A DNA stretch of 64,000 nucleotides from Amphiduros pacificus (lineage: Eukaryota; Annelida; Polychaeta; Phyllodocida; Hesionidae): assembly GCA_949316495.1 (NCBI GenBank), contig OX439005.1:40980682-41044681 (forward strand). Reading direction: 5' to 3'. A program made the position numbers and the translations under genes. Below, in pieces: positions 19,546 through 29,077 of this stretch. Under the pieces are notes generated by a model. The model did no database searches. It worked only from the letters and a program-made list of their open reading frames with translations, and was not told the origin of the DNA. Position 1 is the first letter of the stretch. Every line of letters begins with the position of its first letter.

Positions 19546-20031
19546 GCTCTGAAACAAATCTGGACACTAAATCGCAGCCAATCTGAGTGGTTTCTGGGCA
19601 TTGCCGCACGATGGACAATGGCTTAAAAGGTTGTTTTCTTTAATCTCTATATATCGACTATCATACCCAAATTTTAAAATAACACGCTCATCATATAAGA
19701 ATATGATCCTAAAGAACTGCAATATAACGAGACATTTGCGTAATTTTAACACAGGAATATTAATGTGCCCCAGTTTAAGATTGCATATCAAGAAGTAATC
19801 GCCGACCAATATTGCCCTAAAACGTTAAAGATTTACAATAAAACTTACACTATCATTAACAAGACACTGTTACACACTCAACTGTAATGATATTTGTATG
19901 ACTTTGTGAGGATTTATTACGATTTTGATGAGACATAAAAAGTGAGACATAAAAAGTCATTAAATAACAGAACCGCCCAAATTGGCTCAGAGCAAATTGT
20001 ATGACGTCATACTGTCTTGCGCCCGGTAGGA

Positions 20032-20113
20032 ATCGCGGCCAAGTAGGAATTCCTACATAGCGCAAGTGCGCTCGGTTGGAATTCCTACTTTGCGCAAATA
20101 AGTAGGAATTGTC
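20032..20113. repeat. Palindromic GTAGGAATTCCTAC / GCGCAA motif cluster, copy 1
   Basis: Dense set of inverted motifs (TAGGAATTCCTAC, TGCGCAA, GCGCAAG). A related cluster is at 34528-34627, and the 93-bp satellite unit carries a similar palindrome. Probably one dispersed repeat family; the ends are not defined. Confidence 0.6.
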
Positions 20114-20810
20114 TTTTAAGAGATTTTATGTTTTTAAATTCTGATAGGACCAATACAGCTTACCATTTCTCGGCAGGATGCCAATAGGTTTTGCCGAGTA
20201 AAGCCCCCTGCCAGTCTCTCCGACCAATGATTAAATATAGTGGAGTTGTACAGATCTGGTTCCGGTAAAGTTGTACAGTTCCGGTGTGTACTTTTCAATG
20301 GGGGAAAAAAACAACATGGAGATCGGCAATCGTACTGTTCGATGTACATGTAGATGTAGGGCTAACAACCATAGGATTCGCGCATTTTGGTCTTTGCCAA
20401 TCATTATATTATCCAACAAAACACGGACACTTGAATATATATGTGCTATAATGGGGTATATCAATCAGTAACAATTGACATTATTTTATCCTACAAAGCG
20501 ATCATCGTATGTAAAATTCTTACAAGATTTACAAGTCAAGGTCACGTCTTTACACACACGATCATAGCTTTCACGCACTGACCTCTCTTCTGTGCCAAAA
20601 TATGAAGATTAATATATCGATCATCTGACTTACATAATTGAAGAGAAGGGCTCAATAGCTCAATTTTGAGTTGTCAATGATGTAAATCGGCCAAGAATTG
20701 ACAGAGCAGCGCCTATGTTTATGTTTTTGTAAGAAGCTGGTACTCGTGCACGTGCACATTGTGACGCAATCAGGGTCAATGGCTGCAACTTTCATAACAA
20801 TTTAGTTCAG

Positions 20811-21127
20811 CTGATAGGTCTACCGTTTGGTCGTGAACCTTACACACTCACACCAAACATTGTCAGCGTCCATCGCTACACAAAATTATTAATTAGGTCT
20901 AATATTGCTTGGAAATGTCCTCTTATTGACAGAGCATGGAATTCTGAGTTAGCCTGCAGGTCACTTTGCCTAACAGGAGATCGCCTCAGTCCCTGTGCAT
21001 CACAACCATACCGAATCACAACAATGGCCTTTTCGACTTGTTACCACTTTGCCTCACAAGCTTTTGAAACAAATGTTAACCAAGAGCCAGGTTTAGTGAA
21101 ATTCTACAACTTTGTGATAATATCTTA
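20811..21127 (+). CDS. Unidentified open frame, possible exon or gene fragment
   Basis: About 105 codons are open from 20811, just after an acceptor-like TTTAGTTCAG, to a TAA at 21127. The translation looks protein-like (for example FGREPYTLTPNIVSVHRY and PLIDRAWNSELACRSLC). There is no ATG at its start. An A-rich tract follows about 300 bp later (21416-21465), so this may be the 3' end of a retrocopy or of an unknown retroelement. I do not recognise the protein. Confidence 0.3.
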
Positions 21128-21415
21128 ACAAAAATTGTAGAACCTATACAATGTTTCAACATTTGATGTAGAATCTATACATTGTTTCAATATTTGATAC
21201 TTTTGCCGATCAAGTTGTAACAATTGATGTCCACTGTCAATCATTTCCTCATAGACCGATGATGATGATTTAGGTTTGTGGGGATAATTTAGAACCCACG
21301 AGGGCCGTAGCCAGATCTGGCGGCCCTCCAAAGTGGTGCTACTGGAGCACAAGCGTTTATATGATGTGCCGAAGCACTGGTGTGCACAAGCACTTGACCG
21401 TGATAAAGTGATAAA

Positions 21416-21465
21416 TAAAAAAAAGAAAAAAAAAAAAAAAAAAAAAAAAGAAAAAAGAATAACAG
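21416..21465. repeat. Poly(A) tract
   Basis: About 45 nearly pure A residues with a few G, preceded by AATAAA-like sequence. It could be the tail of a retroposed sequence on the plus strand that includes 20811-21127; no target duplication was confirmed. Confidence 0.8.
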
Positions 21466-21469
21466 AATA

Positions 21470-22120
21470 TGCAACATAGTACATACTCCGATCATGTCTG
21501 AGCTGTCCAGCTCGGTAAGAAAGTGACACAGTATGAGCTCACACTGTGTCAAGGCGTGAAAAATAACAAGCTTATATAATATATAAAAGGGCATGTTGCC
21601 AGACGGTTATGAAATGTATCATAGGGGCATATTGCCAGACGTTTTAATGATAACGTGGTCTTAGTAATGTATCAATGGGGCATAGTGCCAAACGATAATA
21701 AGTATGGTCATACAAGTGGTTTTAGAGTGGGAAAACCTACCCCCGGCACCAGACCCCAGGGAGCGCCCTCCAAGCCCCCGACTGGTGCTGTATACGAAAC
21801 GAGGGGAGACAAGCAAGACCGAGTACTGCACTACCACCAAATGACCAAGTATAACTAAGTGGGGCTTGCTCCACCAAGGCAAGCCCAGGCGTTTGACCAA
21901 CAGTAGGCAGTGCAGTTACAAGGCCCGCATGTCAGTCCTGAATCAACACAGCAGAGCAGTAGGGAGTGGAGTCAGGTACTGACTGGGGAGTGGCCCCCGG
22001 GGGGGGGTCCCAAACCACTGTAGACACAAGGGATAGATGCCGTTTTATTTGAAAGTGAAGCCAGGCTATGGCTCAGCTACAACCAGGCTACAAGCGTGCT
22101 GGACGTTCAATTTATCACTC
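21470..22120. other. Unassigned intronic sequence
   Basis: Holds three loose copies of a GGGGCATAnTGCCA-like motif (about 21585-21700) and a GC-richer stretch (21730-21900). No gene or known element was recognised. Confidence 0.3.
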
Positions 22121-22125
22121 CTGAT

Positions 22126-22396
22126 TGTGTGAACTTTGTTACTTATTCACTGTTCACAGTTCATTATTCATTTTTTTCTTCTAAATCTATGGTAGACTAT
22201 GTCAACATCTCAGATTTCAAAAATGGTGTTCCAAATATCATTGTGCTGGATTTTGTGCCATATTATGTAAAAGGAAATTATAGTAATTATAAAAACCAAA
22301 ATATTATTTAAGCATGGAGGAAAAAACAAGTGCAGATCAATTCAAAGGTCACCCAATTTTGTATGTGGGTTATGGTGTTATTTATAAAGCATTTCC
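22126..22396 (+). repeat. Dispersed repeat, left copy (inverted partner at 34118-34386)
   Basis: About 270 bp sharing most bases with the reverse complement of 34118-34386, beginning GTGTGAACTTTGTTACTTAT. The copies differ mostly by scattered substitutions, many of them changing the encoded residue in the short open frame, so this looks like a non-coding repeat rather than a conserved peptide. Confidence 0.75.
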
Positions 22397-22468
22397 CTGG
22401 CACATTTAACAGTAGCAAGATGGCACCACTCAAAACTTGAAAGTATTTGAAAATTAATTTCAATTAAT

Positions 22469-25325
22469 CCTACATTGTGCAACTTGAGCAATGTAGAAAT
22501 CCACCACGTGACAGCTATTTGACACCATTTTGGTCATTCTTACATGCTGCCATGTGTTATTCCTACATTGTGCAACTTGAGCAATGTAGGAATCCACTAT
22601 GTGACAGCTATTTGACACCATTTAGGCCACTCTTACATGCTGCCATGTGTTATTCCTACATTGTGCAACTTGAGCAATGTAGGAATCCACTATGTGACAG
22701 CTATTTGACACCATTTAGGCCACTCTTACATGCTGGCATGTGTTATTCCTACATTGTGCAACTTGAGCAATGTAGGAATCCACTATGTGACAGCTATTTG
22801 ACACCATTTAGGCCACTCTTACATGCTGCCATGTGTTATTCCTACATTGTGCAACTTGAGCAATGTAGGAATCCACTATGTGACAGCTATTTGACACCAT
22901 TTAGGCCACTCTTACATGCTGGCATGTGTTATTCCTACATTGTGCAACTTGAGCAATGTAGGAATCCACTATGTGACAGTTATTTGACATCATTTAGGCC
23001 ACTCTTACATGCTGCCATGTGTTATTCCTACATTGTGCAACTTGAGCAATGTAGGAAACCATCATATGACAGATATTTGGCATCATTCTGGTAACTTTTA
23101 CATGCTGCCATGTGTTATTCCTACATTGTGCAACTTGAGAAATGTAGGAATCCACTATATGTGACAGTTATTTGACATCATTTAGGCCACTCTTACATGC
23201 TGCCATGTGTTATTCCTACATTGTGCAACTTGAGCAATGTAGGAATCCATCATATGACAGATATTTGGCATCATTCTGGTAACTTTTACATGCTGCCATG
23301 TGTTATTCCTACATTGTGCAACTTGAGCAATGTAGGAATCCACTATGTGACAGTTATTTGACATCATTTAGGCCACTCTTACATGCTGCCATGTGTTATT
23401 CCTACATTGTGCAACTTGAGCAATGTAGGAATCCATCATATGACAGATATTTGGCATCATTCTGGTAACTTTTACATGCTGCCATGTGTTATTCCTACAT
23501 TGTGCAACTTGAGAAATGTAGGAATCCACTATATGTGACAGTTATTTGACATCATTTAGGCCACTCTTACATGCTGCCATGTGTTATTCCTACATTGTGC
23601 AACTTGAGAAATGTAGGAATCCACTATGTGACAGTTATTTGACATCATTTAGGCCACTCTTACATGCTGCCATGTGTTATTCCTACATTGTGCAACTTGA
23701 GCAATGTAGGAATCCACTATGTGACAGCTATTTGACACCATTTAGGCCACTCTTACATGCTGCCATGTGTTATTCCTACATTGTGCAACTTGAGCAATGT
23801 AGGAATCCACTATGTGACAGCTATTTGACACCATTTAGGCCACTCTTACATGCTGGCATGTGTTATTCCTACATTGTGCAACTTGAGCAATGTAGGAATC
23901 CACTATGTGACAGTTATTTGACATCATTTAGGCCACTCTTACATGCTGCCATGTGTTATTCCTACATTGTGCAACTTGAGCAATGTAGGAATCCATCATA
24001 TGACAGATATTTGGCATCATTCTGGTAACTTTTACATGCTGGCATGTGTTATTCCTACATTGTGCAACTTGAGCAATGTAGGAATCCACTATGTGACAGT
24101 TATTTGACATCATTTAGGCCACTCTTACATGCTGCCATGTGTTATTCCTACATTGTGCAACTTGAGCAATGTAGGAATCCATCATATGACAGATATTTGG
24201 CATCATTCTGGTAACTTTTACATGCTGGCATGTGTTATTCCTACATTGTGCAACTTGAGCAATGTAGGAATCCACTATGTGACAGTTATTTGACATCATT
24301 TAGGCCACTCTTACATGCTGCCATGTGTTATTCCTACATTGTGAAACTTGAGCAATGTAGGAATCCATCATATGACAGATATTTGGCATCATTCTGGTAA
24401 CTTTTACATGCTGCCATGTGTTATTCCTACATTGTGCAACTTGAGCAATGTAGGAATCCACTATGTGACAGTTATTTGACATCATTTAGGCCACTCTTAC
24501 ATGCTGGCATGTGTTATTCCTACATTGTGCAACTTGAGCAATGTAGGAATCCACTATGTGACAGCTATTTGACACCATTTAGGCCACTCTTACATGCTGC
24601 CATGTGTTATTCCTACATTGTGCAACTTGAGCAATGTAGGAATCCACTATGTGACAGCTATTTGACACCATTTAGGCCACTCTTACATGCTGCCATGTGT
24701 TATTCCTACATTGTGCAACTTGAGCAATGTAGGAATCCACTATGTGACAGTTATTTGACATCATTTAGGCCACTCTTACATGCTGCCATGTGTTATTCCT
24801 ACATTGTGCAACTTGAGCAATGTAGGAATCCATCATATGACAGATATTTGGCATCATTCTGGTAACTTTTACATGCTGGCATGTGTTATTCCTACATTGT
24901 GCAACTTGAGCAATGTAGGAATCCATCATATGGCAGATATTTGACATCATTTTGGTCATTCTTACATGCTGGCATGTGTTATTCCTACATTGTGCAACTT
25001 GAGCAATGTAGAAATCCACTATGTGACAGTTATTTGACATCATTTAGGCCACTCTTACATGCTGGCATGTGTTATTCCTACATTGTGCAACTTGAGCAAT
25101 GTAAGAATCCACTATGTGACAGTTATTTGACATCATTTAGGCCACTCTTACATGCTGGCATGTGTTATTCCTACATTGTGCAACTTGAGCAATGAAGGAA
25201 TCCATCATGTGACAGATATTTGGCATCATTCTGGTAACTTTTACATGTTAGCATGTGTTATTCCTACATTGTGCAACTTGAGCAATGTAGGAATCCACCA
25301 TGTGACAGTTATTTGACACCATTTT
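22469..25325. repeat. 93-bp satellite array, about 31 units
   Basis: Unit of 93 bp starting CCTACATTGTGCAACTTGAG. Each unit carries an inverted repeat, TTCCTACATTG / CAATGTAGGAA, around an 11-nt loop. Two unit classes differ in the second half (CCACTATGTGACAG against CCATCATATGACAG). In 23900-24490 they alternate, so the true period is 186 bp. As 93 is a multiple of three, long frames are open on both strands; these are not genes. The array sits beside the dispersed repeat at 22126-22396. Confidence 0.97.
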
Positions 25326-25639
25326 GACATAGTGACGTCATGGTAACATCATAAATTATGCTAATATGAACATGTAGAATATGCGTGTTACCTTTATGTA
25401 AGCTCCTCCCTCTGTTCTGCTTGAAATACCAGTTTTTGGTTATTTTGACTAATAATAAAAGGAATGTATGCTATGTCTCTTCCGCCTTTCTTAATCTCAA
25501 CTTTTTCTTTCAAATGAGCCCAAGATCAAGCTGATTGGTGCAGTGGATGCTGCGTATGAGTTAATTAATGACTCTATCATTCCTATTCATATTATTGATA
25601 ATTATTATTATAAATGTAACTGTTTTTGTATTGGCTAAT

Positions 25640-26010
25640 AAGACATGTTGTTTCCATTATGATTTTGAGATTTGGACATCTGCTTATCTTAATTTATGAT
25701 TACTGCTGTTATTGATCTGCATGCATTTAGCTTCATTAAGGACAGATTTATTGTTACTGTGTTACTTAATTTGTTCAAATACTAACCATGTTTTGTTGAG
25801 TTGGCTCAAGTTTATGGTCTACCCCTAACTGATGAGTCCTGGGTTGACTGTATGGGCTGCTAATCTTCATGAGGACGAAACACTGCCAATAACTCACAAT
25901 AAAATATATTTATCCTATCTTGTTTGTGTAAATTAAATATAACCAATCAAGATCCTATTTCCAGTGTAGTTATATAATAACATTGTTATTGGCAGTGTCT
26001 TAGGGATTAA
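25640..26010 (+). repeat. Hammerhead-bearing dispersed repeat, copy A
   Basis: Homologous in opposite orientation to 28003-28217 plus 33595-33720. Those two parts become continuous when the P-type transposon is removed. Shared blocks include TTTTGTTGAGTTGGCTCAAG, TGGTCTAYCCCTAACTGATGA and GACGAAACACTGCCAATAAC. Full ends of the repeat are not known. Confidence 0.8.
25823..26005 (+). ncRNA. Hammerhead ribozyme motif with extended stem III
   Basis: 5' to 3': stem I CCCTAA (25823-25828), CTGATGA (25829-25835), stem II GTCCT/AGGAC (25836-25840 and 25872-25876), GAAA (25877-25880), a stem III 5' arm ACACTGCCAATAAC (25880-25893), a loop of about 91 nt, the perfectly complementary GTTATTGGCAGTGT (25985-25998), C17 at 25999, and stem I TTAGGG (26000-26005). 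Every conserved core base is present. Cleavage would fall after 25999. The long stem III and its large loop are unusual, so activity needs testing. Confidence 0.75.
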
Positions 26011-26322
26011 TATTAAGTAAATATCAGGGAAATTCTCTTCATAAAACAATCTGACCCATTTATTAAATCAAATTCACAAAGTGACCACAATAAAAAATGC
26101 AAAACAAAGAATAACACTAAAACCTAAGTTATTATTGAAGTCATTTCCACACAAGTATATACATCTATCTTAATCATGACGAGACTAAGTACAAAACAAA
26201 ATATAACTTTTATACAATCCATTGACAAAATGGTTTCATCATATTGTTAACATAACAATCCACATCAATTTATATAGATCTATAGTTGGATCAATTTAAT
26301 ATCATCTTGTGATGATGATGCG

Positions 26323-27845
26323 GAGTAATATTGAGTGATGCATGATGACCATCTGCCCATACTTGCTGGTGATGTTGAGTGATGCATGATGACCATCTGC
26401 CCATACTTGCTGGTGATGTTGAGTGATGCATGACGACCATCTGCCCATACTTGCTGGTGATGTTGAGTGATGCATGATGATCATCTGCCCATACTTGCTG
26501 GTGACGTTGAGTGATGCATGATGACCACACCTTGCTGGTGATGTTGAGTGATGCATGATGACCATCTGCCCATACTTGCTGGTGATGTTGAGTGATGCAT
26601 GATGACCATCTGCCCATACTTGCTGGTGATGTTGAGTGATGCATGATGACCATCTGCCCATACTTGCTGGTGATGTTGAGTGATGCATGATGACCATCTG
26701 CCCATACTTGCTGGTGATGTTGAGTGATGCATGATGATCATCTGCCCATACTTGCTGGTGACGTTGAGTGATGCATGATGACCACACCTTGCTGGTGATG
26801 TTGAGTGATGCATGATGACCATCTGCCCATACTTGCTAGTGACATTGAGTGATGCATGATGACCATCTGCCCACCTTGCTGGTGATGTTGAGTGATGCAT
26901 GACGACCATCTGCCCATACTTGCTGGTGATGTTGAGTGATGCATGATGATCATCTGCCCATACTTGCTGGTGACGTTGAGTGATGCATGATGACCACACC
27001 TTGCTGGTGATGTTGAGTGATGCATGATGACCATCTGCCCATACTTGCTGGTGATGTTGAGTGATGCATGATGACCATCTGCCCATACTTGCTGGTGATG
27101 TTGAGTGATGCATGATGACCATCTGCCCATACTTGCTGGTGGTGTTGAGTGATGCATGATGACCATCTGCCCATACTTGCTAGTGACATTGAGTGATGCA
27201 TGATGACCATCTGCCCACCTTGCTGGTGATGTTGAGTGATGCATGATGACCATCTGCCCATACTTGCTGGTGATGTTGAGTGATGCATGATGACCACACC
27301 TTGCTGGTGATGTTGAGTGATGCATGACGACCATCTGCCCATACTTGCTGGTGATGTTGAGTGATGCATGATGATCATCTGCCCATACTTGCTGGTGACG
27401 TTGAGTGATGCATGATGACCACACCTTGCTGGTGATGTTGAGTGATGCATGATGACCATCTGCCCATACTTGCTGGTGATGTTGAGTGATGCATGATGAC
27501 CATCTGCCCATACTTGCTGGTGATGTTGAGTGATGCATGATGACCATCTGCCCATACTTGCTGGTGGTGTTGAGTGATGCATGATGACCATCTGCCCATA
27601 CTTGCTAGTGACATTGAGTGATGCATGATGACCATCTGCCCACCTTGCTGGTGATGTTGAGTGATGCATGATGACCATCTGCCCATACTTGCTGGTGATG
27701 TTGAGTGATGCATGATGACCATCTGCCCATACTTGCTGGTGATGTTGAGTGACGCATGATGACCATCTGCCCATACTTGCTGGTGACATTGAGTGATGCA
27801 TGATGATCATCTGCCAATACTTGCTGGTGACGATGAGTGATGCAG
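26323..27845. repeat. 44-bp minisatellite with higher-order structure
   Basis: About 35 units of a 44-bp sequence built around GAGTGATGCATGATGACCAT, with shortened variants (about 33 and 41 bp). Marker variants recur 424 bp apart (26945/27369 and 27177/27601), indicating a recent block duplication. The array lies between the two inverted hammerhead repeats. The long minus-strand frames are by-products of the repeat. Confidence 0.96.
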
Positions 27846-28002
27846 TATTTTTATTGGAGGGAAACAATTTTTTTGAAGATTTCCCCTTAATGCTAACAAC
27901 TGTTTTTCAGTAATTCGCATTAAATTACCAAGGAATATAAGTGTATTTTTTTGTTCATGTTTTTTGTATTCAAATAATTTACTCTGACTTAATTACTTTC
28001 AT

Positions 28003-28170
28003 TCCCAAGACACTGCCAAGAACAATGATAATATCTTTTAAGCTGATTTTAAAAAAATATTATTAATACACTCGGGCACTTTGGATATTTTTATTATGGG
28101 TTATTGGCAGTGTTTCGTCCTGATCCAGGTAAATGGCCCATACAGTCTACCCAGGATTCATCAGTTAGGG
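28003..28170 (-). ncRNA. Hammerhead ribozyme motif with extended stem III, inverted copy
   Basis: On the minus strand: stem I CCCTAA (28170-28165), CTGATGA (28164-28158), stem II TCCTG/CAGGA with an A-C mismatch at its base, GAAA (28116-28113), stem III ACACTGCCAATAAC (28113-28100) pairing with GTTCTTGGCAGTGT (28023-28010, one mismatch), C17 at 28009, and stem I TTGGG (28008-28004). The core is intact and the pairing weaker than in the copy at 25823-26005. It lies in dispersed-repeat copy B. Confidence 0.65.
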
Positions 28171-28217
28171 ATAGACCATGAACTTGAGCCAACTCAACAA
28201 AACTTTGTTAGTTAGAT
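28003..28217 (-). repeat. Hammerhead-bearing dispersed repeat, copy B (part 1)
   Basis: Inverted relative to copy A. It is interrupted at 28217 by the P-superfamily transposon and resumes at 33595-33720, where the block GCATGCAGATCAATA-like sequence matches copy A around 25700-25720. This independently confirms the left edge of the transposon. Confidence 0.78.
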
Positions 28218-28248
28218 CAACGAGACTAGAAGAGAAGAGGTCCAGCTC
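28218..28248 (+). repeat. Left 31-bp terminal inverted repeat of P-type transposon
   Basis: Begins CAACGAGACTAGAAGAG and is the exact reverse complement of 33564-33594. Directly preceded by GTTAGAT. Confidence 0.93.
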
Positions 28249-29077
28249 TGGATTTATGGCATTATGTAACATAATTTTAATTTACCCCCTGCCATCACTG
28301 GGCCAAGATGCCTCAGATGAAGGTGGAGCAAGCGGCCAACTTCTGAAACTGATTATCTAACTCACTGTTGATAAGAATCTGACTCCTGGGTCTGTGGCCG
28401 ATGTTCTTTTCGCTGTTTATTTTATTTTCCATGATTTCCCATCAGTCCCTCAGTAAACTAAACAAATTTCTAGGATTATACTGAATAAATATCCAACCTG
28501 CGCAACACTTATATCTTTGTGACTGAAGGTCTCATACATGCGCACTCAAGATTACTGCATTCAGAACATGTGCTTGAACATAATATGTCAGTTACATCAA
28601 TCTGCAAGTGATATTCTTCCTTCTGGACCATTCTAAAGTGAGAATAAGGTAATTAACAAATATTTTTATCAGTAAATAACATCCATTTTGACTGTGTTAC
28701 GGTCATTTGACCCCTAAACCATTCAGCAGATGGGCAGAGGGGAGTATTATTTACTGGCATGCATGTTTGTTTTAGGCGTCAACTGCCCGGATCATTTCTT
28801 AAAACTGGCTTCTATGTGCACATGCATGAAACATGTATGAAGTCTATCATGAGTGTGCTATAAATACACTTAGTGAATGGATATATGTATCCATTCATAT
28901 ACACTGCATACAACTACCTTTTTACTTTGGACTATATATAAACTCATTCATTTGAACAAATTTTGATATTTTTTAACATTTTTATTAATGGCAATTGTCT
29001 TAGTATACATGTACACTCTTATTTGATTTTCAAATGTATAGTGCCCAATTTTAACCAAGTCACACACCTTTTCAGCC
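28249..29077. other. Left non-coding part of the P-type transposon
   Basis: Between the inverted repeat and the transposase start. It contains a short palindrome (GAATGGATA...TATCCATTC, about 28875-28896). It probably holds the transposase promoter; no TATA box was singled out. The matching right-hand part is 33183-33563, also without an ORF of note. Confidence 0.4.

Noticed and set aside
19317-19626. Gly/Arg-rich ORFs of 62-96 aa
   Set aside because: They come from the 13-bp minisatellite and are open in three frames at once.
22096-22311. 71-aa ORF in the left dispersed repeat as a conserved peptide
   Set aside because: Compared with the inverted copy, most differences change the residue, as expected for neutral drift.
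22469-25325. Long ORFs (up to 205 aa) or a CRISPR array in the 93-bp repeat
   Set aside because: The unit length is a multiple of three, so frames stay open on both strands; units are contiguous with no unique spacers, and the DNA is eukaryotic.
26323-27867. Minus-strand ORFs up to 305 aa rich in HHASLNITS
   Set aside because: By-products of the 44-bp minisatellite; several overlapping frames repeat the same peptide.
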